A stretch of DNA of 64,000 nucleotides, taken from the NCBI GenBank assembly GCA_030407085.1, contig CM059586.1:18990001-19054000 (forward strand), given 5' to 3'. The notes beneath the pieces are model-generated. The model was given only the letters and a program-made list of their open reading frames with translations, was not told the DNA's origin and searched no databases. The DNA is from Trichopria drosophilae. Lineage: Eukaryota > Arthropoda > Insecta > Hymenoptera > Diapriidae. The position numbers were made by a program, and so were the translations under genes. Positions within the stretch are counted from its first letter, which is position 1. The number at the start of each line of letters is the position of its first letter. Below are positions 54,531 through 64,000 of the stretch, one piece after another.

Positions 54531-56968
54531 CAAATATACGACAGTTTTATAATACAGTAGTCACTTATAATACAATAGTTATTACATGATACATTTTGCA
54601 ATATGTAGAATAGTAAATCCAGTCAACCACTAATAATAATAACCACTTTCCCATGATTCGATTATCCATTTTTTTTCTTCGTGTATGGCATTATAAGTAC
54701 CATTTATTAAATTTGCTCCATTACATTCAGGGTAAAATATCAAGGGCGAAAAGTGAAACATTCTAGGCGAGAATGATACGTGCGATTCGTATCGTAGACG
54801 AAAGCTATACGTGCAGTTCCAGTAGTACGCAAACACGGGACGAGCCGAAGGCTCATACATATAAATGGGTAAAGTTTTTTATATCGTGATGTAATTGTTA
54901 AACGAGATAAGTCCTTGGCTGCATTTCACCAGATCAATTTAAACATTTTTACTAAAAACGGCATTACAAAAAGTTGAATAAATTTAATAATCTATACATT
55001 TGTACTGGATTGAAATTTGAAGGGAAGGGAAAGATTGTATGCTGGAAACATTTTGAGATTAATAAAATTTTATTTCATTACTAAATTTACTACGTATTAT
55101 AACCAAAATTTTAAAAATGATAGACAGCAGAATTACTATTTTTATTATAAACAATTTCTCAAATTTTCTCAACATCAGAAGGACAAGATTGTTATTGAAA
55201 GATATAGTTAAAAATTAGCAAAATCCAACAAATGCAAGATATATGCGATAAAAATGGAATTGAACCAGATACCAAATTTGGATTAATATAATAAAACCCT
55301 ACTGTAAAAAACTGATGATATACATACAAAACACCTGACTTACTCACTGACACAATCATCAACGCCCACAGAGAAAACTCTTGCACTTTGAAATCTAAAA
55401 TTTTGCCAAATGTTGCTTTTGATATCTATTCAACGGGATACAAAAAGAGAGTTCATATCGTGGTCCAACAAAATTTTGTTGCCCAAGCATTCATAGCCGA
55501 TTCTTATAGGATTGTCGTTCGTCTAATCTAAACCTGATCTGAAAAATATTGAATAGAGTCTAGTTTTTAAGCAATCTAGGTTTTAAAGTGTACAAATATG
55601 CATATTTAGCATTCTTTAAGCTATTATAAAATAATAAAGCAACACACTAAAGCCGTCCGCTTATGACGAAGTGACAGCTTAAATATTGCCATTTGAGACT
55701 CAAAAATAAAACATTAGATCTTATTTACTTCAATTGAGTAAGTATTTTTAAGGGTTCTAATTAGACCTAACGTCACTTGCGTATTGAGACAACTATATCA
55801 ATCAATACACGAATACAAGACAACAATAGACAATTATAAAAATATAGCCGAAGAATTGACGAACAAAAATAAATCGTTGAATTTGAAAATCACATACTTT
55901 TCACGATAAAATTCCGAAAATTGGTAAATTAGAAAATCAACGAGTAACACTGCGGGCCTAACTGTGTAAACACATTTTAATTTTTTGAATTCATTTACAA
56001 AAAAATTACATTTTATTAATCGCAAAATGTTTACAGCAATCAATTTACTTTCCTAGCATACGACTAAGCATGGCTTATCCAGAAAGATGCAGATTTGACT
56101 ATACCTATGTTGTTATCGAGTGAGAAGCGCAAAGTTTAATCAAGCACGATTTGTATAACAGAGACAATGACACTTCTCTCTTTCTCGTCCACGGATGTTG
56201 ATTGGATAATATTGCGACACTTCGAAAGAGCCCCCGACAAATGCGTGACGATTAAAATGCAACGCGTTTGAGAAAAATGTCATACGGAAATACGAGCATA
56301 ACCGGAACTGTGATGAGAACGAAACTATTAACGATGATTGAGTATCCTTCGTTATCTCACGATAGCATCGTAAACTATTTAGGCAGAAATGATCAATGTA
56401 CAATTTTCGAAATATTTTCTCTAAAATTTGAGGTTATGACTTGTAAAAACTTTTTGCCATACTTCAATTCTTCTGTATTAAAACAATTCACTTTTGGCAA
56501 TCGCTGTATCATCCTAGGTACTAATCTCTGTCCAAGATATATCTCCCTGCTGAAACCTATAACTCCTCTGTTTAGAAAAGTGGAATACGTTACAATTTGT
56601 ATCTTTTTTAGCTGACTTTTTTTAAATGCTCCCTGATGGGGATATTTTGAAAGCAATATTATTTTCAGTACCAAAAATTATTGGAAAATGACACTGGGGT
56701 TGCTACAGATAAATTCCCTTTTTCCACAAATAAATAAAATTTGACAAGTGCAAAAACCCAATTTCCACATTTGTCCTATTTATTTGTTATTGATATAATA
56801 AGATATTCTAAAGGTGGCATCGTTTTCCATATAAACAAATTTCGGAAATGAGCGAGAATTAAGTATCACTTGGATTCAGTGTTGGGCACATATATACTAG
56901 CAGACCCATTGAAACACAAAATGTATTTTGCCCAGAATAAGAATTTTTATCCCCCGTAAAAGACTCTT
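54531..56968. other. Mostly AT-rich stretch without recognised genes
   Basis: CAACAAAATTTTGTTG (55466-55481) is a perfect 16-bp palindrome within GGTCCAACA...TTGCCCAAGC. The segment 56160-56600 is less AT-rich and open on both strands (87 codons minus, 115 codons plus), but no domain or splice pattern supports either. Confidence 0.4.
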
Positions 56969-57180
56969 TTAACATTCCGGGAGTAGAACTCAATTTCGCG
57001 CCCTACAGTGAAACCTTCGGGCGCAAATTATCGAGCTTCACGACCGTCGTATTAAAAAATAGTACATTACTCAACAAGGGAGGTAAAATAAAGAATGTCG
57101 CAGACTGCGTGTAATTTTTACCCGAGGCGAAGCCGAGGGTGAGAAACATGCTTCTTTTTTACTTCCCGAGGGAAGTATAC
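56969..57180 (+). repeat. CG-containing dispersed repeat, copy 3
   Basis: TTTTAACATTCCGGGAGTAG, CTCAATTTCGCGCCCTACAG, GCAAATTATCGAGCTTCACG and GTCGTATTAAAAAATAGTAC repeat the order of 29212-29325. Then AGTACATTACTCAACAAGGG and AATGTCGCAGACTGCGTG follow, and finally CCCGAGGCGAAGCCGAGGG, itself a near-palindrome. Confidence 0.65.
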
Positions 57181-57685
57181 GATTTTTCTTTATGGCTGGG
57201 AGGATAAGCGGAACCTTTCCGCTTATTTTCGATTATTTCCGGAAAGTTGCTGCTTTCTTCTTGGTGTGAAGAAAATTTCTTTAGCTCATATACATATATC
57301 GGCCAATTAACAGAATTTTGGTATACCAAAAACATTTCAAACGCACACTACTGTCGCTTTGGGTACATATTTGTGAACTCGTCAGGAGTGATAATGTATG
57401 AATGTACAACTTTTTCATAGCACGTCATTAAAGTAGGTTGAAGGTCAGATAAAAATGAAACTTACAAATTACATTTTACTCAAATATTTCTTTATTTAAC
57501 AGAATTTTGTTTTGATATACAAAGGTAAAAATAATAAATGAAAATAAACACAATTTTACGGTAATAAATAATAGCCGTTTATTAGATTATTAAATTATCT
57601 GTTTTCTCAACTTTGTACCTCAAAATATATCGACAGTTTCCGGATTGTAGCTCAAAGATTGTCGTTAAAATTGTTAAACATAAAA
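57181..57685. other. AT-rich stretch, nothing recognised
   Basis: No supported features. Confidence 0.5.
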
Positions 57686-57884
57686 TTAATCAAGAAATGT
57701 TTATTTTGGACATTTTTTCGGTTCCATTTCAATCACTTCTGACGATAAATTCATTTTTCTAAATATACTGATTTCTGTCTATTAATTAAGGTCCACAATG
57801 GTCACCAAATCCGGTGTGAAACGAGGACCAAAAAATTAATTAATGAAACCGAAAAAGTGTCCAAAATAAACATTTCTTAATTTA
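57686..57884. mobile_element. 200-bp foldback element
   Basis: Arms of about 43 bp: AAGAAATGTTTATTTTGGAC (left, 57692-57711, continuing ATTTTTTCGGTT) and, on the minus strand, AAGAAATGTTTATTTTGGAC (right, continuing ACTTTTTCGGTT). An inner symmetry TTAATTAAGGTCC / GGACCAAAAAATTAATTAA lies at 57782-57844. No coding. Confidence 0.6.
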
Positions 57885-59465
57885 TTTAAAAATATTCATG
57901 GTTCGAAGTAACGGGAAAAAACATGTTGCAATTTTAATTTAATTCCATAAAATGAATCACTTAAACCACGAGCCGTGTGTATAGCATAAGGGAGATTTAA
58001 AAAAAATTGGATTATTTCATTCTGTATTTCAAATTTTTCGTTTTCGAATGGTCCGTTTTGTCACAGGTAGATTGGCACTCCATATTTTCTACATATGTTG
58101 CTAACAAACAACATTTCCTAAAGGTTTTTAAGGTAATATCACTAGAGGGAAACTAAATCTATTATCTAAGTTGAACATTATTTCTTACACATCAAGTAAA
58201 TCAAAATTTAGTTATTATGTTATATTATCGCCGAAAACTGGAATTTTTAAACCCTTCATTTTCACATTTCGTGGTTGACATAACAATCCATATTTCTATT
58301 TATATTTATTTCTTATTTATATACTAGAGACCGAATATCCAAGAACTGATATTTTAAGTTAATTTATAATTATAGACGGTCGAAGAAGAATGATGGGACG
58401 AAGAATCTTCGGAATGTATCACACTTTTTGCATGCAATTGATATACACAGAGAAAATTGTTTTTTACCCAGTATTAGAATTCTTATGCCCCGTAAAAGAT
58501 AGTATTTTATGCATAGGGATTGCCATCTTTCTATTACCTGTTAAAAGACGAAGGTTTTAGATTATTCTAATCAATATGTCAGTTTATTTTAGCGTTTTCT
58601 CTTTAACTAAAAGCAATTTTTGTTTATGGAAATTTATCTAGCAAATTAAAATATTAAAAATGCCTTCTTTTAGTCATAATAAAACATTCTTTTAAAATAG
58701 GAGGGTTTATTACAGTTTCGTATAACCTGTCAAAAACAAATGCTGAACGACGGAGGATTTTACTAGTTATAATATTTCTTTTAAGGGCTATAATACACTT
58801 TTTAAAAGCCAAGGGATAGTAACTGATAAAATACACTTTTCTCAGTGTAGTCTTAGAACACCCCGGGCATAACTATTTAGTATTCTCAGGCCCTCTCTCT
58901 CTCTCTCTCTCTCTCTCTGTCTTTCCCTAAGTACACTCGACACCTTAAAGAATTAAAATCTGAATATTAAAATAAACTCGTCTATCTTAGGAAAAATAAA
59001 GGAAAATTAATGAATTTAAAGATAAATCCTCGCTTAAAAAACAATTAAAGTTTTTCGGACACCGCACCTTGGTATTCTGGGTACATACCACCGGGTGAAC
59101 ACGTTAACAAGAGTAAATCCAACAAACTATCAAGAGATTCTTTATATTGACTAAATAGGAAACGCTAAAGATACAATACGATAACTAAGTTTCATAAATA
59201 CTGTTTGATCCGGCTGATTGAATAACAAGACTATAGATATAAGAAATGAAAATACTACAAGAATATACCGATATGAAATATAATTTTTTCCGCCTCGCTG
59301 AAAATTAAAAGTTTTATGGATTCACCCATAATTTTGAGGATGAGAAATTAAAGAAATTGCATACAATACACGAAGAACTCCATATCACAAATATCTTATA
59401 GCTTCGAAAATCGAAAAACCGAAAGTTCGCACCGAGCTGTTCTACGCCTGTCCGAGTTAAATTAC
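57885..59465. other. AT-rich stretch with a microsatellite
   Basis: A (CT)13 microsatellite lies at 58893-58918. No genes were recognised. The 60-codon minus frame at 58654-58836 is unsupported. Confidence 0.5.
58893..58918. repeat. (CT)n microsatellite
   Basis: Thirteen uninterrupted CT dinucleotides. Confidence 0.95.
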
Positions 59466-59500
59466 TATAAAAGACTTTATCCACTTTAGTCGCTGTGACC
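59466..59500 (+). promoter_or_regulatory. Weak TATA-type promoter candidate
   Basis: TATAAAAG (59466-59473) is followed 22 bp later by TTAGTCGCTG. The region 59.40-59.66 kb is less AT-rich. No downstream coding frame or strong donor supports it. Confidence 0.2.
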
Positions 59501-60049
59501 GTCGAACAATCATCCTATTGACGTGCTATAGTATCATGAATGGTAGTAAGAAAAGCACACCAAGCCCGATATCACGAGTACTCTGAATTATCGGCCATGA
59601 TTCCATCCATCGAATTCCCACGATTGAAGAGGACTTCCCAAGAGAATAGTCTAGTAATTTCCTAGTACGTCTTTAAGTCATTGGCATTTAGTTATGCCCC
59701 ATTCTGAATAATTTAGCAAGAATTAGATAATTAAGGGCTTTGTGCAAATTTTGGTACAGTAAATAGTCGTAATTGGAGTCGAATCACTCGGTGCAATTAT
59801 ACAGACAAATAGTATTTAATAGATTCAAATAAATATTTTTTGTAAATAAATCGAAGTAAATGCATGACTAAAAAGTTATTCGTTTAATTCAATAAAACTT
59901 AATGTGAAAAAGAAACGTTTAAGTACAAAATATAAACATACATTTAAGTTAAATAAATTTATTTTATGCTCGTAATTAAATAACGTAAATTTTACTAGAA
60001 AAATTCACAATTTTTGTTATGATAGTAAAGATGGAAAGGTTGGATTTTT
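59501..60049. other. Stretch without recognised genes
   Basis: Nothing supported. A 16-codon frame starts at ATG 59538 and is not called. Confidence 0.4.
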
Positions 60050-60145
60050 AGAAACAAAAAAAATGAGGACCAAAATCGACCGATTCGATATGCCGGGAAT
60101 TGAACTCGAGACTTTTCGATGGCCGGGCGAATGCTCTACCCAAAA
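60050..60145 (-). mobile_element. tRNA-derived SINE relic
   Basis: On the minus strand TGGGTAGAGCATTCGCCCGG, CCATCGAAAAGTCTCG and AGTTCAATTCCCGGC follow a tRNA A-box-to-B-box order with correct spacing (B-box GTTCAATTCC, one change from consensus). GGTCCTCATTTTTTTTG after it may be the SINE body. It shares the CATTCG-CCGG...ATCGAAA text with 43538-43620, indicating the same family. Confidence 0.6.
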
Positions 60146-60399
60146 TAATGCAACCTTTCGGTCTTTAACATCATAAAAAAATGGTGAATTTTTCTCGTAA
60201 AATTAGCATTATTTCTGTAAGAGCAGGCGAGTTTCTGTCATCAGAAAAATTGGCTAGAAAAATTGAAAGTATGACGTGCATCAAATATTCATTTCATAAA
60301 CAAATATTTTGTCAATGCTTCAAGTAAAATTTATACTTTAAAATTAAATTAATTAAAGTAAACCCTTTCTTATTTTCACAATATATTTTCAATTAATTC
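60146..60399. other. AT-rich spacer
   Basis: Nothing recognised. Confidence 0.4.
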
Positions 60400-60527
60400 G
60401 AATATAAGCCCATTTTTAGTATATAAGTTTAAAAAGCTATTGTATTATTTATTTATTATGTATGTAATGGTTGGCCAAAGAGGTTTTCCCTCAAGCCATA
60501 ATAAAAATTATTGAATTGAATTGAATT
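60400..60527 (+). mobile_element. 3' end of a non-LTR retrotransposon
   Basis: TTGGCCAAAGAGGTTTTCCC then TCAAGCCATAATAAAA ends in three TTGAA units (60511-60525). A short stem-loop followed by a simple-repeat tail of TTGAA type is characteristic of 3' ends of insect Jockey/I/R1-group elements. No open reading frame remains directly upstream, so it is a 5'-truncated copy. Confidence 0.5.
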
Positions 60528-60718
60528 TCTGAGTTATGGCGGTGATTTTCATATCATTTTAGGAAACTTAATAATATACTTTTAATTGGAAGTCTCTGAA
60601 AAAATATGTTTATAATTATGTAATGAAAAGGGAAAAAAACGTTCTAATCGACATAAAGCGGCATTGGTAACAGTCCTTCATGAAAGTTAAAATATTTGTT
60701 TTATATTCTCAATTTTAA

Positions 60719-60937
60719 CACCTATGTTATGTTTCCCCAGAAGGTTATAAACTAATTTCAATCAAATTCGAAGGCACAAAATACTACGTAATTAACCCTT
60801 CAGAGAGAGACTCAATTTCTTGCTTTATTTGTAAAAAAGAAGGGCTTACTGCCAAGGCTTGTAAAAATGTCGAAATTAACTCTACCAGAGCTACTGCTTG
60901 TCAGGATATCATTAACTTTCCTAAATATTCTTACTAA
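60719..60937 (+). pseudogene. Zinc-knuckle (gag/ORF1-like) fragment of a retrotransposon
   Basis: A 72-codon frame from after the stop at 60716-60718 to TAA 60935-60937 reads CYVSPEGYKLISIKFEGTKY, then YVINPSERDS, then CFICKKEGLTAKAC. The last segment (60821-60862) is a CCHC zinc knuckle, C-x2-C-x4-[H]-x4-C, with the histidine replaced by leucine (CTT). ORF1 proteins of insect non-LTR elements carry such knuckles. The lost histidine, the absence of a start and the short frame mark a dead fragment. Confidence 0.55.
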
Positions 60938-61330
60938 TTTTTACAGTTCATTTTTTAATAACATTACTATTTTCCTGCATCATAGTTAACGGGTACTTAG
61001 GAATTAGTAAATACAAAGACACTAAAATATAATTGTGTAAATTTTTACATTTATTGAATCTAAACAAAAATATATTTACTTTTGAGTAGTTTTGAAGAAC
61101 CCAACAATTCCTTTTCTGTAAAATTTATGTCTCTGAGGATCATAAATGCATCAATGAGCTAAATCCGCTAATCGTTTATTGAACTTGCATCGCAGTTATG
61201 TTAGAATATCGGCGTATTACTGAAGCTCTTGAAGCTAAAATAAAAGATGTGGCTTGCTGCAATCAGATGTCGCCAGTAATGCCTTTTCGAACTGAAGTGC
61301 AGACAACGAGTTACTTGCACCTATCGAAAG
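60938..61330. other. Stretch without recognised genes
   Basis: AT-rich to 61190, then less AT-rich towards the TATA box at 61331. No frame is called. Confidence 0.4.
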
Positions 61331-61361
61331 TATAAAAGAGACAAGTCTACTCCCGACCAGA
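61331..61361 (+). promoter_or_regulatory. Candidate TATA-initiator promoter
   Basis: TATAAAAG (61331-61338) is followed by CCAGATT with A at 61359, a 28-bp spacing that fits an RNA polymerase II core promoter. The preceding 130 bp are less AT-rich. Downstream only a 10-codon frame begins (ATG about 61385), so the product is unknown. A solo LTR was considered because TGTTAG occurs at 61199, but no matching end was found. Confidence 0.3.
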
Positions 61362-62189
61362 TTATATCTACAAACGATTTATAGATGCTTTTAAAACACT
61401 GGAGAAAATACAGCTAATCTATAAATTAATAACTAAAAATAAAAACTAAAAAAATACGCCTAGTTTGTAAACCTGTATGTAAAAACATAGTATATATACG
61501 ATACAAAGATAGATTACAATATTTGAAGACATCTAATATGAGATATCAAAAATATTCTGTTATATGAAATAAAAAATACATTGGATGGACAGCAACAATA
61601 TTATAGACTGGATAGATTATATAAGTAATTCGGCCATACTTTTAATATCTAGGAAACTGTTTATTAAATTTGGGATTTGTTTTAAATATTTTTTGGGGAT
61701 TTCTTAGGAATTTCTAACATCAGTCCGCTGTTGGTAAGACGACCCACAATGTTTGTTTACGTTTTGAAAATATTTGACAGAAAACGACTCATGACCGTTG
61801 CTGTAATATAACAGGTTTCTGCTTTCTCTACATTCTCGATAAATGTGGGGTATGGCGCCATCTACAAAGATGACATGCAGCACTAGCATATCTTGCAATT
61901 TTAATATGTTAAAAAGTACTTGTAAAAAATGCGATATCTCCAGTTAAATAATAAATTTGTTGTTAAAATCTCATTAAACTTGGTTAGCTACGGAATTTTG
62001 GACATTGCTGATTGCTAATATGAAGTCTGCCAGGTATTGCGTACTCAAAATGCTGGATATAAATGAATGTACAGATTACTAGATTTATGGAACATTAAAA
62101 GGAGTTGTAATTTGTTCTAAAAATCTCCGGATAATAACAAGTATAAACTGAATTTAGTGTAGGCGCCAGCTATGGTTTAGTGGCCTTGT
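61362..62189. other. AT-rich stretch, nothing recognised
   Basis: No supported features. TATGGTTTAGTGGCC just before the long inverted repeat resembles an A-box but has no B-box. Confidence 0.45.
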
Positions 62190-63783
62190 ATATGATGGAT
62201 TTCACGTCAAATGTCCAGACAAAAAAAAATTTTCTCCAATCGAGCCCCAATTTTTTTTATGAGTTGTCCTATAGGTTAGTAATTATTCAGGAAAATATTT
62301 TTTAATTTTATTAAAAATTGGAGGAGTGGGAGGGGGTGAAAGTTTTGAACTTTTTTATGTCACGCGCTACTTTGTGTATTTATTCCACTTAAACAAATAA
62401 ATACAAAATTTGTTTCCGATATGATTTTGATAGGATTTTTCATGAGCTTTCGATTGGTGTAGTCCATTTTGAATTTATTTTTTATTTTGACCAAAATTTT
62501 TGAAAATAAAAAATATAATTCAAGTTTTTTCGACTTTGGGCACTTTTTTTTTTTATATATTTTTAACAGAAAGCTGAGGGTTTTTCCTACAAAATACTTG
62601 AATTTCAAAACACCGTTTTTTTTGTTTTCGAGAAATTAAATTATAAAGATTGCGCGTCACGGCAACTCGAAGCACCAATGCACCGCGCTGCTACGCTAAC
62701 GACTTTGAATTATTGCCGACAGGTGGCTGAACTCGTAGCATGTTTTCTCATACATGAAACATTATAATACAGAAATATGTAGATTGAATTTTGAGTTCTC
62801 CATAGTTATTAAGGGCAAACTTTCACGTTGTACAAATTTTTGAACCTTCTGGAAATTCAGGATATTTCTCTCGTAAACTCTCAGAAACACTAATCAAACC
62901 TGTTATTTGAATAGTTTTTTTTCGTGGGTTGAACCACCTGCTTCTCCACACGTTTCTTGCCTTAACACTCATTTTTTAATAAAACAAAAATAAATGAAAA
63001 AATTAAACCCAAGAAAAAAAAGGAGATATATCTAAAACAAAAAATATCTTGCGAATGTCAATAAAAGTGCAGTTACTTACAATTATCTTTTCAGATCAAA
63101 TAAATGGATAATTACAGTTTAATGCATGATAAAAGACACAGTGCAATATGAGTGATAAAGGGATTTAGTAAATATCATATTTCCTGCCATATTTCTGTAT
63201 TATAACGTTTCATGTATGAGAAAACATGCCGCGAGTTCAGCCACCTGTCGGCAATAATCCAAAGTCGTTAGCGTAGCAGCGCGGTGCATTGGTGCTTCGA
63301 GTTGCCGTGACGCGCAATCTTTATAATTCAATTTCTCGAAAACAAAAAAAAACGATGTTTTGAAATTCAAGTATTTTATAGGAAAAACCCTCAGCTTTCT
63401 GTTAAAAATATATAAAAAAAAAAAAAACGTGCCCAAAGTCGAAAAAACTTGAATTATATTTTTGATTTTCAAAAATTTTGGTCAAAATAAAAAATAAATT
63501 CAAAATGGACTACACCAATCGAAAGTTCATGAAAAATCCTATCAAAATCATATCTGAAACAAATTTTGTATTTATTTGTTTAAATGGAATAAATACACAA
63601 AGTAGCGCGTGACATAAAAAAGTTCAAAACTTTCACCCCCTCCCACTCCTCCAATTTTTAATAAAATTAAAAAATATTTTCCTGAATAATTACTAACCTA
63701 TAGTACAACTCATAAAAAAAATTGGGGCTCGATTGGAGAAAATTTTTTTTTTGTCTGGACATTTGACGTGAAATCCATCATAT
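62190..63783. mobile_element. Foldback element with two nearly identical 590-bp arms
   Basis: The left arm (62190-62779) and right arm (63188-63783) are inverted copies that differ at only about a dozen to fifteen positions by eye, around a 408-bp AT-rich centre (62780-63187). The outer ends read ATATGATGGATTTCACGTCA. The inner ends read ...CATTATAATACAGAAATATG and CGTTATAATACAGAAATATG. A GC-rich core in each arm (CGCGTCACGGCAACTCGAAG, ACCGCGCTGCTACGCTAACG) stands out. The arms carry a minus-strand open frame on the left (62360-62608) and one on the right (63200-63472) in non-equivalent positions, so conservation of a protein is not indicated. The flanks (TTGT and GTGT) do not give a clear target duplication. 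Confidence 0.85.
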
Positions 63784-64000
63784 GTGTTCGACTAAATGCA
63801 GGTGTTTCCTATGTATTTTGGGCCCCAGAATCTGAATCTCTTGGGTAGGATGCCTAAAAGTGGTGCAATTAGTTGTTATTAACAATTTTTATTAACAATT
63901 TGAAAATTTGAATTCTTTAGTCCCAAGAAAATTGTTTAAAAATATTTGCCTCTTGTGAATTTTTCGTAAAAAGACTCTTTTCGGTGATAAAAATTCCCAT
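63784..64000. other. Window end, repeat fragment
   Basis: TATTTTGGGCCCCAGAATCT with GAATCTC (63815-63841) resembles the dispersed repeat at 20036-20110. Nothing else was recognised. Confidence 0.35.

Noticed and set aside
58893..58918. (CT)n tract as a GAGA-factor promoter element
   Set aside because: No initiator, TATA box or exon-like sequence lies beside it. A plain microsatellite is the simpler reading.
61199..61500. Solo LTR starting TGTTAG with TATA box at 61331
   Set aside because: No terminal CA with matching inverted TG, no target duplication and no primer-binding site could be found.

Overview
The window looks like AT-rich (about 70% A+T by eye) intergenic or intronic DNA of an arthropod, most likely an insect with a repeat-laden genome. 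The evidence is the mobile-element mix: a piggyBac-type element with a readable transposase fragment, TA-flanked pogo/mariner-like MITEs, TTAA-flanked foldback MITEs, several tRNA-derived SINEs and decayed non-LTR retrotransposon pieces. The order of insect cannot be fixed from this sequence. No conserved host protein-coding gene, rRNA, intact tRNA gene or CRISPR array could be recognised, and almost all open frames are short and lie in AT-rich or palindromic DNA.

Layout. 1-12 kb: plain AT-rich DNA with one CG-containing dispersed repeat (about 5 kb) and a degenerate minisatellite (7.4 kb). 12-18 kb: a 21-bp self-complementary tandem repeat, a TA-flanked foldback MITE, a candidate promoter and untranslated first exon (13.4 kb, + strand), a pogo-like MITE and the first 'ACAGGGTGTCCC' repeat. 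18-31 kb: sparse dispersed repeats, a candidate minus-strand promoter and short first exon (23.7 kb), two TTAA foldback elements (25.7 and 26.4 kb), a 210-bp MITE (28 kb) and a repeat cluster (28.8-30.2 kb). 31-43 kb: a splice-acceptor-flanked exon-like block (31.4 kb), tandem repeats (34.3 and 36.8 kb) and further dispersed repeats. 43-49.5 kb: the densest mobile-element cluster, with tRNA-like SINEs (one split by a TTAA MITE), a 1.3-kb decayed piggyBac element carrying a 121-bp tandem array, and a decayed coiled-coil retroelement ORF. 50-52 kb: less AT-rich, with one unrecognised open frame and a candidate minus-strand promoter/first exon. 52-58 kb: a tRNA-like relic, a second pogo-like MITE, and a large foldback whose right arm alone carries a TTAA foldback insertion. 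58-64 kb: two TATA-type promoter candidates, non-LTR retrotransposon relics, a SINE, and a 1.6-kb element with two nearly identical inverted arms of about 590 bp.

The clearest theme is repeated use of TTAA targets by at least three unrelated-looking terminal sequences (GGGG..., CCCTTTG..., CCCTCCTG...), beside TA-target MITEs. The three first-exon candidates contain little or no coding potential, so the window may lie among long introns or 5' regions of genes whose coding exons are outside it; that is inference.
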